A stretch of DNA of 64,000 bases from Sporichthya polymorpha DSM 43042 (GCF_000384115.1 NZ_KB913029.1:2889057-2953056), one strand, 5' to 3'; shown: positions 1-8,577, numbered from the stretch's first letter. Numbers and translations are program-made. The notes: generated from the sequence alone by a model not told the origin.

Positions 1-356
1 ACTCCTCGTATTTCTTTCGTAGCCGCCGAAGCGACTGCTTTGGCCGAATTTGATCTTGATCGGTTTCGGGTGAAACCATCTCTGCGACCAATCGGTTACT
101 GCGCGTCTAAGACTGCCGCCTTCTCCGGGACTGTGAATACATAAACGGTTACCGACCGACAAGTAGGCGGTCAAAAGCGACAAAGGCAGTGAAAAAAACT
201 CGCACTCAGTAATTCGATCATGACCAGAAGTAACAAAAACCGGATCTTGACCCTTAATTCCGACTGTCTGCGATCACCCCGATCCGGACCGCAATCGGCG
301 ATAGCGTCGGACCCCCGGAACCCGTCGCACGGGTCGGTCGGGCGAGGAGGAGAGCA
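1..356. other. AT-richer non-coding stretch before the first gene
   Basis: This stretch is visibly richer in A and T than the rest of the window and has no reading frame with convincing codon use. It ends in a clear ribosome binding site (GAGGAGGAG, about 344-353) for the methyltransferase that starts at 357, so part of it is probably that gene's promoter and leader. I could not fix a -35/-10 pair with confidence. Any gene to the left ended before the window. Confidence 0.5.
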
Positions 357-1307
357 GTGACGGACACCGGTGGCGGTCACGCAACGCAGTTGTCCGGACC
401 GGACACCTCTCCGGCCGACACTCCCGCGGGCACGGACACCGAGCACGCCGAGACCAAGGCGATCATCGCCGCGGCGTTCGACAACTCGGCCGACACCTAC
501 GAGCAGGTCGGCGTGGAGTTCTTCGCGCCGCTCGGGGCCGAACTGGTCCGCCGAGCCGCCCCGCAGCCGGGGGAGCACGTCCTCGACCTCGGGTGCGGCC
601 GCGGGCACTGCCTGTTCCCGGCCGCCGAGGCGGTGGGCAGCCGGGGTTCGGTGACCGGCACCGACCTCTCGCCGCGCATGGTCCAGCTCTGCGCCGCGGA
701 GGCGGCCCGGCGGGGGCTCGCGCACGTGCACGTCGAGTTGGGCGACGCCTCCGAGCCGGCCTTCCCCGCGGGGAACTTCGACCTGATCACCGCCGGCATG
801 GTCATGTTCTTCGTCCCGGAGCCGCGCAAGGCGCTGCCGCGCGTGGCCGCGCTGCTGCGCCCGGGGGGCCGCTTCGCGATGAGTTCGTTCGGCCCGTCGG
901 ACCCGAAGTTCGACGAGACGATGGGCATCCTCTACCGGCACCGCATCGGCCCGCCGTGGGAGGACAACCCCGACAAGCCCTTCACCACGCACGAGACGAT
1001 CACGGCGATGCTCGCCGACTCCGGGTTCGTCGACATCGAGATCACCGAGCTGCAGCACGACATCGTGTTCTCCGACCTCGACGGGTACTGGGCGTGGGTC
1101 GGCTCGCACGGCGGGCGGATCATGATCGACCAGGTCCGCCCGGAGCACCTGCCGGCCGCCCGGGCCGACGTCTACGCGATGCTCTCCGAGCACCGCGAGG
1201 CGGACGGGTCGCTGATTCACCGCTCCCGCGCCTGGTTCACCACCGCGCGACGTCCTCCGGTGACCACCCACCCCGGTGGCAAGGGGACCGCGAGGGTGCC
1301 GGCTTGA
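357..1307 (+). CDS. class I SAM-dependent methyltransferase
   Basis: Predicted cytoplasmic methyltransferase of 316 residues. The GTG start follows a strong GAGGAGGAG site. The first 35 residues are a low-complexity polar extension. The Rossmann fold then begins, with motif I (LDLGCGRGH, about residue 79), an acidic residue ending the second strand (GTDLSPRM) and a post-motif block (LLRPGGRFAMSSF). This is the Methyltransf_11/25 type used on small molecules such as quinones, polyketides or lipids; the substrate cannot be read from sequence. The stop TGA overlaps the putative TTG start of the acetyltransferase downstream, so the two are probably co-translated. It is unrelated in detail to the four paralogous methyltransferases at 6-12 kb, lacking their cysteine motif. 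Confidence 0.8.
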   Translation: MTDTGGGHATQLSGPDTSPADTPAGTDTEHAETKAIIAAAFDNSADTYEQVGVEFFAPLGAELVRRAAPQPGEHVLDLGCGRGHCLFPAAEAVGSRGSVTGTDLSPRMVQLCAAEAARRGLAHVHVELGDASEPAFPAGNFDLITAGMVMFFVPEPRKALPRVAALLRPGGRFAMSSFGPSDPKFDETMGILYRHRIGPPWEDNPDKPFTTHETITAMLADSGFVDIEITELQHDIVFSDLDGYWAWVGSHGGRIMIDQVRPEHLPAARADVYAMLSEHREADGSLIHRSRAWFTTARRPPVTTHPGGKGTARVPA

Positions 1308-1804
1308 TCGTCGATCCACCGGTTCTGATCCGCCCCGCCACCGAGGAGGACTGGCCCGCGATCTGGCCGTTCCTCTGGCTGATCGTGGCGGCGGGGGAGA
1401 CGTACACCGTCGATCGCGACCTCGACGAGGAGACGGCCCGCGCCTGGTGGATGCGCCCGGAGGCCCGGGTGTTCGTCGCGATCGCGCAGGGCCGCATCGT
1501 CGGGTCGGCGAAGCTCACCCGGAACTTCGACGGGCCGGCCTCCTCCGTCGCGAACGCGAGCTTCCTCGTCGATCCCGGGTTCGCCGGTCGTGGGGTGGGC
1601 CGGGCGCTCGGGGAGCACGTCCTCGCCGCGGCGAAGGACGCCGGGTTCCGGGCCATGCAGTTCAACGCGGTGGTGGAGACGAACGTCACCGCCGTCACGC
1701 TCTGGCTCGGCCTCGGCTTTCAGATCCTCGCGACGATCCCGGACGCGTTCGAGCACCCCAAGCACGGCCCGGTGGGCCTGCACGTGATGTACCGGAAGCT
1801 GTAG
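1304..1804 (+). CDS. GNAT family N-acetyltransferase
   Basis: A 166-residue GNAT acetyltransferase, which would move an acetyl group from acetyl-CoA to an amine. After the start comes the beta-1/alpha-1 region (LIRPATEEDWPAIWPFL). The acetyl-CoA pyrophosphate loop follows (DPGFAGRGVGRALGEHVL, a Q/RxxGxG/A-type motif, near residue 90). The C-terminal strand is FNAVVETNVTAVTLWLGLGF. I chose TTG at 1304 because it overlaps the upstream stop as TTGA, has a GAGGG site just upstream, and no ATG or GTG lies in frame before the domain. The family covers antibiotic, polyamine and protein substrates, and nothing in the context picks one. Confidence 0.8.
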   Translation: MIVDPPVLIRPATEEDWPAIWPFLWLIVAAGETYTVDRDLDEETARAWWMRPEARVFVAIAQGRIVGSAKLTRNFDGPASSVANASFLVDPGFAGRGVGRALGEHVLAAAKDAGFRAMQFNAVVETNVTAVTLWLGLGFQILATIPDAFEHPKHGPVGLHVMYRKL

Positions 1805-1831
1805 CGGGGCCGCGACCTAGGATCGGAGGCC

Positions 1832-3151
1832 ATGTCCTCCGACCGCATCGTCAAGCCCGCCGCGATCTCCGGCTTCCCCGAGTGGCTGCCGCAGATCCGC
1901 CTCGTCGAGCAGCAGTGGCTCGACCGGATCCGCGCGACCTACGAGCGCTACGGGTTCTGCTCGGTCGAGACGCCGTCGGTGGAGGCTCTCGAGGTCCTGA
2001 TGGCGAAGGGGGAAACCTCGCAGGAGGTCTACACCCTCAACCGGCTGCAGGGCGGGGACGCGAACGACGCCCGGCTCGGGCTGCACTTCGACCTGACGGT
2101 CCCGCTCGCCCGGTACGTGGCGCAGCACTTCAACGACCTGGTCTTCCCGTTCAAGCGCTACCAGATTCAGCGGGTCTGGCGCGGTGAGCGTCCGCAGGAG
2201 GGCCGGTTCCGCGAGTTCACTCAGTGCGACATCGACGTCATCAACGTCGACTCCGTGCCGCTCTCGTTCGACGCGGAGCTGCCGCGGATCATCCACGAGG
2301 TGCTGACCGACCTGGAGATCGGCGGCTTCACCCTCGGGATCAACAACCGCAAGGTGCTCCAGGGCTTCTACGAGGGCATCGGCATCGGCGACCCGATCGG
2401 CGTGATCCGGATCGCCGACAAGCTCGCCAAGATCGGCCCCGACGCCGTCGGCAAGCTGCTCGTCGAGGAACTGAGCCTGACGGACACTCAGGTCAAGGCG
2501 GTGCTGGACCTCGCCCAGGTGCGCGGCGGCGCTGAGGTCGTCGACGAGATCGCGCGACTCGGCTCCGGCGGGGAGCTCCTCGACGAGGGCTTGGCCGAGC
2601 TGTCCTTCGTGATGCGCGAGCTGGCCGACCTGCCCGCCGGCTCCGTCGTCGCGGACCTCTCGATCGCGCGCGGCCTGGACTACTACACGGGCACGGTCTA
2701 CGAGGGCACGCTGACCGACGCCCCGGGGTTCGGCAGCATCTGCTCGGGTGGCCGCTACGACAATCTCGCGGGCTCGTTCATCCGCCGAGACCTGCCGGGC
2801 ATCGGCATGTCGATCGGCTTGACGCGCATCTTCGCCAAGCTCGTCGGCGACGGCACGATCACCGGCGGACCGCTCTCGCCGGCCCAGGTGCTCGTGATCG
2901 TCCCGTCCGACGACCGGCGCAGCGAGGCGATCGCGACCGCGGCGACCCTGCGGTCGCGCGGCTTCCGGGTCGAGACCTACCACGCCGCGGACAAGCTCAA
3001 GAAGCAGTTGACCTACGGCTCCCGCAAGCAGATCCCGTACCTCTGGTTCCCGCCGTTCGAGGACGGGAAGCCGCACGAGGTCAAGGACATGGCCTCGGGG
3101 GAGCAGGGCCCCGCCGACCCGCAGACCTGGGTCCCGTCTACAGCTTCATGA
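1832..3151 (+). CDS. hisS: histidyl-tRNA synthetase
   Basis: Class IIa aminoacyl-tRNA synthetase that charges tRNA-His with histidine in the cytoplasm, 439 residues, normal length for the short actinobacterial form. Motif 2 is visible as RVWRGERPQEGRFREFTQCD (about residues 115-134). The histidine-binding signature RGLDYYTGTVYE lies near 280-291, followed by CSGGRYDNL and GIGMSIGLTRI (motif 3). A C-terminal anticodon-binding domain (VLVIVPSDDRRSEAIATA) closes the protein. The ATG has GGAGG a few bases upstream. Its last 14 bases overlap the end of the convergent hydrolase gene, so no terminator separates them. Confidence 0.97.
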   Translation: MSSDRIVKPAAISGFPEWLPQIRLVEQQWLDRIRATYERYGFCSVETPSVEALEVLMAKGETSQEVYTLNRLQGGDANDARLGLHFDLTVPLARYVAQHFNDLVFPFKRYQIQRVWRGERPQEGRFREFTQCDIDVINVDSVPLSFDAELPRIIHEVLTDLEIGGFTLGINNRKVLQGFYEGIGIGDPIGVIRIADKLAKIGPDAVGKLLVEELSLTDTQVKAVLDLAQVRGGAEVVDEIARLGSGGELLDEGLAELSFVMRELADLPAGSVVADLSIARGLDYYTGTVYEGTLTDAPGFGSICSGGRYDNLAGSFIRRDLPGIGMSIGLTRIFAKLVGDGTITGGPLSPAQVLVIVPSDDRRSEAIATAATLRSRGFRVETYHAADKLKKQLTYGSRKQIPYLWFPPFEDGKPHEVKDMASGEQGPADPQTWVPSTAS

Positions 3152-4052
3152 GGCCACGGATCCGGTCCAGGCACAGACCGGGGTCCTCCTCCACGATCCA
3201 GTGACCGCGGCCGGCGATGTGCTCGTACTCGACGTCGGTGAGCAGGTCGCCGTACCAGCGGTGGAGCACGGGCGTCACGACGGGATCGTCGAGGCCTGTC
3301 ACCCACCGGACGGGCACCCGAACCCGCCGCCCCGCGTAGCGACCGCGGACCCACGGGGCGAACTCGCGGGCCTGGAACGTCCGGTACCACTGGGACCCCG
3401 CGTAGGCCTTCGCCGGGTCCTGCATCTGGCCGAGGAAGATCTGGGTGTCCTCCTCGCTCCAGTCGAAGTCGCCGCCGACCCACCGGGCGAGCATCCGCAG
3501 GTAACGTCCGTCGCGCTGACCCAGGATCCGCGGGCCGAGCCCGGGCGTCAGCATCGGGAACTGGTACCAGAACGCCCAGGCGTGCCGCAGCAGGCCGGTG
3601 TCGACCGTGAGCACCGGCGCGAGCGTGTTGAAGCCGAGGAAGCCGCTGACCTTCTCGGGGTGCTCGAGCAGCAGGCAGAAGGCCACCGGCCCGCCCCAGT
3701 CGTGCGCGACGACCTTCACCGGTCCGACGCCGAGGGCGTTGAGGACCGCCGCGAGGTCCCCGCCCATCTCGGCCTTGCGGTACGGCCCGCGCGGGGCGTC
3801 GCTCCATCCAGCACCGCGCAGGTCGGGCACGATCACGTGGTACCCGTCGGCGGCGAGCGCCGGAATCTGGTGCCGCCACTCCCACCAGTGCTGGGGGAAG
3901 CCGTGGACGAGCAGTACCGGGGGACCGGTTTCCGGCCCCGCCACCGCGACGTGAATCCGGATTCCCCCGGGCGTAGTGATCCAGCGGTGCTCGACCCCGG
4001 GCAGCGCCGGCGGGCTGGTCGGCAGTGGAGCGATCGACGCGTGGGTGGCCAT
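3138..4052 (-). CDS. alpha/beta hydrolase, epoxide-hydrolase type
   Basis: Cytoplasmic alpha/beta-fold hydrolase of 304 residues. The oxyanion-hole motif HGFP is at residues 50-53. The nucleophile elbow reads AHDWGG with Asp118 as nucleophile, and the catalytic histidine is His284 (GRGHW). An aspartate nucleophile in HDWG is the hallmark of epoxide hydrolases and haloalkane dehalogenases rather than esterases. The cap domain contains the WYQFPMLTPGLG stretch typical of soluble epoxide hydrolases. It converges on hisS with a 14-base overlap and appears to be a single-gene unit. Natural substrate unknown. Confidence 0.85.
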   Translation of the reverse strand: MATHASIAPLPTSPPALPGVEHRWITTPGGIRIHVAVAGPETGPPVLLVHGFPQHWWEWRHQIPALAADGYHVIVPDLRGAGWSDAPRGPYRKAEMGGDLAAVLNALGVGPVKVVAHDWGGPVAFCLLLEHPEKVSGFLGFNTLAPVLTVDTGLLRHAWAFWYQFPMLTPGLGPRILGQRDGRYLRMLARWVGGDFDWSEEDTQIFLGQMQDPAKAYAGSQWYRTFQAREFAPWVRGRYAGRRVRVPVRWVTGLDDPVVTPVLHRWYGDLLTDVEYEHIAGRGHWIVEEDPGLCLDRIRGLMKL

Positions 4053-4351
4053 AGGAGATCCAAGCAGACGACCAGCATCGACTCACCCCGGGCGCCGGAC
4101 ACGACGCAGTCGCTGACGAGCCGTCAGGACAGGGCGGGGCCAGGGGCGAGGCGGCGCGGCTCCGTTCGGGATGTCCTCCGTCGCTGACCTCCCGGCCGCG
4201 CGGGCCGTGTGGGTGCATGGTGACGGTCGGCGGCCGCGCGTCCTGCTCGCGTGTCCTTCGGCCACGCGGGTCGGCTTGACGCTCCTTGAGGACACCCCGA
4301 ACTCCGCCGCCCCGCAGCCCCCGTCGGGCTGCGGGATGACACGGCGTCAGG
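4053..4351. other. intergenic region between hydrolase and HNH gene
   Basis: About 300 bases between two minus-strand genes. It should hold the promoter of the hydrolase (reading left from 4052) and the terminator of the HNH gene (4311-4335, listed separately). The short frames on both strands are rich in Arg and Pro with no recognisable domain, so I call no gene. Confidence 0.5.
4311..4335 (-). terminator. hairpin terminator of the HNH gene
   Basis: Perfect 10-bp stem, CCCGCAGCCC and GGGCTGCGGG, with a 5-base loop. It sits 17 bases past the stop codon of the minus-strand HNH gene. There is no T-run, as is common in high-GC actinobacteria. Confidence 0.65.
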
Positions 4352-5698
4352 TCAGAACGGGACCGGGGCGGTCAGGTCTTTGATGAAGTCCGGTAGTTCG
4401 GCGTCCGGGTCGTCCGCACCGGGATAGGTGATGAACCTCAGGCCTGTGGGGGTGGTCCAGATGAACCGGCCGCGGTCTTGTTCGAGGTGCCAGCCGGGCA
4501 TCTGTTTGACCTGGTGGTGGAACCGGCACAGGCAGCCGAGGTTCCAGTACCGGGTCCAGCCCTGGACGACTTTGCCCTTGATCTTCTTGAACGGGATCGA
4601 GTGGTCGATGTCGCACTGGCGGGCCGGGTGCCGGCAGCCGGGGAACCTACAGTGCTTGTCCCGGTTCCGCACCGCGGTCTTCATCGCCGGGGTGGGCGCG
4701 TAGGTGTCGGCGTGCCGGTCCAGTTCGGCGATCGCCTCGGCCGACAGCGCGGAGGAGGCCGGGATCTCCGGCTCGGTCGGGTCGAGCCCGAGCGCCTCAC
4801 CCAGGATGGCCTGGATGGTGTCCAGTTCCTGGGCGGCCATGGTGCGCTCGTCCCGGCGGGCGATCACCAACGGCGCCTCGGCCGCCTGCTCTTTCTGGAC
4901 CGCCCGGTCGTGGTGGACGCGTTCCTTCAAAGCTTTGAAGATGCGCTTGGCTTCGTCCTCGGGCATGAACAGGCACAGAGTGGCCATGCCGTCATACTCC
5001 GGCCGGATGTAGACGCAGCGTTCCTCGCGGGCCCGCTGCTCCCGCTTCCGCACCGCGTCGGCGTCGATGGCCTTGACCTCGCGGCGGACCCGGTCCCGGA
5101 ACGAACGCCCGCCCCGCTCGCGCGCCTCCGGCAACACCGCCTCTTCGAGCCGGGCGGCCTGGGCGACATCCAAATCGGCGCCCTCGTCCACGATGGCCTG
5201 CACCTGCACGCGGTTGACCTCGCCGCGTTCGAGGGCGGCGAAGGTCTTCCGGTAGCGGCGGGTCAGCTCCATCGCCACGTGGCACAGGTTCTGCACCGCC
5301 GCCGGGGAGAGCTTGAGCAGGCACCCGAGTTCGGCCTCGATCGAACGACGCAGATACTCGGGGTCGTAGTCGGAGTCCGGGTCGCGCAGCTTGCGCAGCG
5401 CCAGGTTCGACACCGCCCGGCACTTGGCCCCGTAGGCGGCGTTCTCCAGCCGGTCCGCGTCCGCGACCTCCCAGACCAGTTCGGCGTCGGAACGGGCCGC
5501 GGTCATGTCGATCGGCGCATCCACCGGCAGGACCGGGCCCGCGGCGTGGGCGGACCAGAACGCATCCCGCCGCGCCTCGTAGGCCAGGAAGTCCAGGTAG
5601 GAGGCGTAATCCGGATCCCCGGGCGCGGGCGGGCGGCCACCATCGACCCACGGGGGCTCGCACCCCTCGTCGGCCCGGTCCGCCAACTCGACCAGCAC
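4352..5698 (-). CDS. DUF222 / HNH endonuclease domain protein (13E12 repeat family type)
   Basis: A 448-residue member of the large actinobacterial DUF222-HNH family (REP13E12-like in mycobacteria). The N-terminal two thirds is the helical DUF222 region (blocks such as LGCLLKLSPAAVQNL and RYRKTFAALERGEV). The C-terminal HNH nuclease site has CRFPGCRHP, then CDIDH (His near residue 366), an Asn in YWNLGCLC, and FHH. The two Cys pairs could bind zinc. I place the start at GTG 5698, behind a GGGGG site, rather than further upstream. A promoter and LexA box at 5714-5757 would otherwise lie inside the coding region. Known relatives are SOS-induced and multicopy; their molecular role is poorly defined. 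Confidence 0.85.
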   Translation of the reverse strand: MLVELADRADEGCEPPWVDGGRPPAPGDPDYASYLDFLAYEARRDAFWSAHAAGPVLPVDAPIDMTAARSDAELVWEVADADRLENAAYGAKCRAVSNLALRKLRDPDSDYDPEYLRRSIEAELGCLLKLSPAAVQNLCHVAMELTRRYRKTFAALERGEVNRVQVQAIVDEGADLDVAQAARLEEAVLPEARERGGRSFRDRVRREVKAIDADAVRKREQRAREERCVYIRPEYDGMATLCLFMPEDEAKRIFKALKERVHHDRAVQKEQAAEAPLVIARRDERTMAAQELDTIQAILGEALGLDPTEPEIPASSALSAEAIAELDRHADTYAPTPAMKTAVRNRDKHCRFPGCRHPARQCDIDHSIPFKKIKGKVVQGWTRYWNLGCLCRFHHQVKQMPGWHLEQDRGRFIWTTPTGLRFITYPGADDPDAELPDFIKDLTAPVPF

Positions 5699-5713
5699 GG
5701 AACCCCCATCGGT

Positions 5714-5729
5714 TCGAACGTATGTTCGA
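5714..5729 (-). promoter_or_regulatory. LexA SOS box
   Basis: Perfect match to the actinobacterial/mycobacterial SOS box: TCGAAC, four bases (GTAT), GTTCGA. It covers the expected transcription start of the HNH gene, 16 bases before the GTG. LexA bound here would block the promoter at 5729-5757, and DNA damage would release it. The match to the known consensus is seen directly; regulation is inferred. Confidence 0.85.
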
Positions 5730-5757
5730 GTATAAAGGTTGGTGCCGACACGCGCAA
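5729..5757 (-). promoter_or_regulatory. sigma-70-type promoter of the HNH gene
   Basis: On the minus strand, -35 TTGCGC (5757-5752), a 17-base spacer and -10 TATACT (5734-5729). The -10 abuts the SOS box, so the transcript would start at about 5722, giving a leader of about 24 bases before GTG 5698. Confidence 0.65.
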
Positions 5758-5820
5758 GTGCATGTCGCGGGACGTCGGTGTCGCTTCTGCCTCCGGACAT
5801 CGGTGGCACTTCCGATCTCA

Positions 5821-6015
5821 CAGTGGCCCGATGACGCCACAGCGGGCGAGCTGCAGGCCCAGGTCGACGCGTTCGCCCTGATCTACAACACCGAGCACCC
5901 CAGGAGGGCGTCCCGGGCCGCGTCACGCTCTGGGCGGCATGGCAGGCGACACCGAAGGCCGAACCGCCCCGCCCCGCCCCGCCCCCAAGCAGTACTTCTT
6001 CGACCTACCGGTCAC
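5821..6015 (+). pseudogene. remnant of an IS481/IS3-type transposase C-terminus
   Basis: A plus-strand frame reads ELQAQVDAFALIYNTEHP, like the end of a DDE integrase core. The match then jumps frame at about 5905 and continues as GVPGRVTLWAAWQATPKAEP. Intact transposases of this group join such pieces as YNTERPHQGLPGR..TP..AW.ATPKAEP. The N-terminal part with the DDE residues and the terminal inverted repeats are absent. I read it as a decayed insertion-sequence scrap beside the HNH gene; the family name is tentative. Confidence 0.5.
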
Positions 6016-6086
6016 CCAACGCCGGCGGCCGTCGCGACCGCAAGATGTCCTGAGAACCCCAAACCGCGATCCGCGGCGGTCGCGGC

Positions 6087-7181
6087 TCAGGCCTGTTTGC
6101 GCGCCAGCACCCGATACGTGTTGCCCCGGTCGGTGAGATGGGCGAGCCGGGTCCGGGCCTTCTCCAGCGGCTGGACCGCCCGGTGCAGCTTCGGCCCGAT
6201 CTTCAGCACCCGCTCGAAGCGCTTCTGCTGGTCGGGGTCGATGTCCTCGCTCATCCACGGCATGCCGGGGTACGGGGCGAACCAGAGCATCGGCAGCGCG
6301 ACGAGGAACGTGAAGTCGACGGGGATGTGCGACTCCCCGCGGACCTCCAGCACCGGCGTCAGCCCGCGGTGCTTGAAGGCCTGCAGAAGGTTCGCGCGCG
6401 GAACGAAGTTGAGGTGCTGCGGCTGCAGCCACGGGAACCACCAGCGACCGACGACCCGGCCGAAGATGCTCTCCGGGTTCGGCACCTCGATCATGAGGAT
6501 GCCGCCCTCGCGCAACAGCATCGCGGCGCTGTCGAGCTCCAGGCGCGGATCCCGGGTGTGCTCGAGGTAGTGATGCATGCTCACCACGTCGAACTGGCCG
6601 GCCAGGCTGGGCGCGAGATCGGGCAGGAAGCCGCGGTGGGCCTCGTCGAGCCAGCCCCGTGCCTTGCCCTCCTCGACGCTGACACCCATGTCGAGGCCCT
6701 CGAACCGGGTGTCCGGCCACAGCTCCCGGGCGTCCCGGCAGAAGTGGCCGTAGCCGGTGCCGACGTCCACCCACCGGCGCGGCGGATCGGCGGGGAAGAA
6801 CTGCTTGAGGTGTCGGGCCCGAGCGAGGTTGCCGTCCCGGCCGAGCTCGAACCCGGCCTCGACCTGGGCGCCGCCGATGCCGTCGTAGAAGTCCCGGTAG
6901 TAGTACTCGAGGCCTTCGAGGCTCAGCCTCGGGTTCTGGAAGATGTGGCCGCAGGAACAGCAGGCCATCAGGGTGAATCGTCCGGGCTTGTGCTGGATCT
7001 GGTCGCCGGAGGTCAGATGCTTGCGCAGCCGCGACGAGAAGCACCAGGGACACGTCGTGCGCGGCGCCTCGAAGAATCGGTCCAGACCGCCGGCGACATC
7101 CGCGGCGTACTTGGCCCGGATCGCGGCGATCTGCGCGGCCAGCTCGGGGGTCATCTCCGGAGCGTTGGCCTCAGCGGTCAT
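6087..7181 (-). CDS. class I SAM methyltransferase with N-terminal Cys4 motif (paralogue 1 of 4)
   Basis: A 364-residue methyltransferase, one of four related copies in the next 6 kb. The N-terminus carries CPWC (Cys44, Cys47) and a second pair (CCSCGHIFQNP), together a likely zinc ribbon. Next come the family block EGLEYYYRDFYDGIG, motif I WVDVGTGYGHF, the core YYDVVSMHHYLEHT-like segment (here FDVVSMHHYLEHT) and a WWFPWLQPQHLNF block. Start ATG 7181 is chosen because the longer frame runs into Arg/Pro-rich non-protein-like sequence. It is divergent from the GT2 gene (68 bases apart), unlike the other copies, which end the synthase operon. The substrate is unknown; the context suggests a lipid or its sugar. 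Confidence 0.85.
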   Translation of the reverse strand: MTAEANAPEMTPELAAQIAAIRAKYAADVAGGLDRFFEAPRTTCPWCFSSRLRKHLTSGDQIQHKPGRFTLMACCSCGHIFQNPRLSLEGLEYYYRDFYDGIGGAQVEAGFELGRDGNLARARHLKQFFPADPPRRWVDVGTGYGHFCRDARELWPDTRFEGLDMGVSVEEGKARGWLDEAHRGFLPDLAPSLAGQFDVVSMHHYLEHTRDPRLELDSAAMLLREGGILMIEVPNPESIFGRVVGRWWFPWLQPQHLNFVPRANLLQAFKHRGLTPVLEVRGESHIPVDFTFLVALPMLWFAPYPGMPWMSEDIDPDQQKRFERVLKIGPKLHRAVQPLEKARTRLAHLTDRGNTYRVLARKQA

Positions 7182-7249
7182 GAAGATCAGGATAGGGCGG
7201 CACCGGGCCCGGTAGCCTGCCGATGCATCTTCTCGAGGGGGCGCGAGCT

Positions 7250-8368
7250 GTGACGCTGGGCAGGGTGGTCGGGACCGCGGTCCTCGCCGCGGGGACGGCG
7301 CGGGCGGTGCGCACCGCCTACCGGATCGCACGCAACTCCCGGCTCGAGCACGTCCCGTCGCCCGCCCCGCCGACGGTGACCGAACGCGTCTCGGTCCTGA
7401 TGCCGGCTCGGAACGAGGCGCACCGCATCGGGCCGCCGATCCGCTCGCTGGTGGCGCAGACCGGCTGCGAGGACCTCGAGATACTCGTGCTCGACGACAA
7501 CTCCACCGACGGCACCTCCGACGTCATCCGCGAGGCGGCCGGTGGGGATCCCTGCGTGCGGATCCTGACCGGCAAGCCACTGCCGGAGGGCTGGCGCGGC
7601 AAGCCGCACGCCTGCGCCCAGTTGGCCGCGGCGGCGACCGGGTCCGTGCTCGTGTTCGTCGACGCCGACGTCGAGTTCGAGCCGCACGCCATGGCCTCCG
7701 CAGTGACGCTGCTGCGCGAGAAGTACCTCGACTACCTCTCGCCGTTCCCGCGTCAGATCGTCGGCAGCTTCGGTGAACGGTTGATGCAGCCCGTCAACGG
7801 CTGGGTTCGACTCTCCGTCGTCGACATGCGTCACGCGGAGGACTCCCACGAGCCCGGCTCGCTGCTCGCCAACGGGCAGTTCATCGTCGTCGACGCCGCG
7901 GCGTACAAGCGCTCCGGCGGGCACGAGGCGATTCAGGACGCGATGATCGACGACGTCTGGCTCGCCGCCACGCTCAAGGCCACTGGGTCGCGCGGCGTCG
8001 CGGTCCGCGGGTCGGGGATCGCGTCGTGCCGGATGTACGAGAACTTCGCCGAGCTCCGCGACGGGTACACCCGCTGGCTGTGGGTGCTGTTCCCGAACAA
8101 CCGGGTGCTGGTCAGCACCTGCGCGAAGGTGATCGCCTCCGACGTCCTGCCACTGCTCGCCGCGCTGCGCGGTTCGAAGCTCGGGATGATCGGCTACGCC
8201 GCCGGCGTCACCGGCCGGGTGATCTCGGGCATCTCGTCCCGCGACCGCCTCGTTCCCGACGCCCTGTTCCACCCGGCGTCCTCAGCCCTGTCGGTCGGCC
8301 TCTACGTCGACTCGGTCCGGCGTCGCAAGCGCGACGCGGTCACCTGGAAGGGCCGCGCGATCGCCTGA
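7250..8368 (+). CDS. family 2 glycosyltransferase, membrane-associated (CrtQ/HpnB-like)
   Basis: A 372-residue GT2 enzyme. An N-terminal hydrophobic segment (residues 4-22) precedes the GT-A fold, starting SVLMPARNEAHRI near residue 48. The nucleotide-sugar and metal-binding acidic sites are LDDNSTDGTSD (about 81-91) and FVDADVEF (Asp138 and Asp140), with a later acidic pair in AMIDDVWLA. The C-terminus has hydrophobic stretches likely to sit at the membrane. Closest named groups, from memory of family features, are glycosyltransferases of carotenoid or hopanoid biosynthesis. I prefer GTG 7250, which has GAGGGG nine bases upstream, over ATG 7223, which has no such site. It lies among the lipid-cluster methyltransferases and could glycosylate the same product. 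Confidence 0.82.
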   Translation: MTLGRVVGTAVLAAGTARAVRTAYRIARNSRLEHVPSPAPPTVTERVSVLMPARNEAHRIGPPIRSLVAQTGCEDLEILVLDDNSTDGTSDVIREAAGGDPCVRILTGKPLPEGWRGKPHACAQLAAAATGSVLVFVDADVEFEPHAMASAVTLLREKYLDYLSPFPRQIVGSFGERLMQPVNGWVRLSVVDMRHAEDSHEPGSLLANGQFIVVDAAAYKRSGGHEAIQDAMIDDVWLAATLKATGSRGVAVRGSGIASCRMYENFAELRDGYTRWLWVLFPNNRVLVSTCAKVIASDVLPLLAALRGSKLGMIGYAAGVTGRVISGISSRDRLVPDALFHPASSALSVGLYVDSVRRRKRDAVTWKGRAIA

Positions 8369-8376
8369 CGCAACGG

Positions 8377-8577
8377 TCAGTTGTTCTCGATCGGGCGGCG
8401 ACGGGCGACGGTGAGGACCACGAAGGTGAACGACCCGACGACGCCCGCCAGCAGAACGGTCGCGGCGACGCCGATCGCGGAGATCAGCGCGAACAGCAGG
8501 ACGCCGACGAGGACCACCATCACCGCCGCCCGCAGGGGCGTCGGCGCGGTACGCGCGGGTGTCTCGTGCTCGCTCAT
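8377..8577 (-). CDS. small two-helix membrane protein, unknown function
   Basis: A 66-residue protein with a short polar N-terminus (MSEHETPARTAPTPLRAA) and two closely spaced hydrophobic segments (about residues 17-37 and 39-58), ending in a basic tail RRRPIENN. I do not recognise a family. It converges on the GT2 gene, with eight bases between the stops. ATG 8577 is the sensible start because the upstream extension is not protein-like. It is probably an integral membrane protein, and its role in the neighbouring lipid locus is unproven. Confidence 0.6.
   Translation of the reverse strand: MSEHETPARTAPTPLRAAVMVVLVGVLLFALISAIGVAATVLLAGVVGSFTFVVLTVARRRPIENN

Noticed and set aside
171-1319. 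Long minus-strand open frame opposite the first methyltransferase
   Set aside because: Arg/Gly/Val-rich composition typical of the antisense of high-GC genes; the plus strand has a clear domain and ribosome binding site.
4083-4342. Short minus-strand frames between the hydrolase and HNH genes
   Set aside because: Arg/Pro-rich, overlap the terminator hairpin and have no recognisable domain.
5701-5926. Longer N-terminus for the HNH protein
   Set aside because: The extension would translate the SOS box and -10 element; a promoter inside the coding sequence is less likely than a GTG start at 5698.
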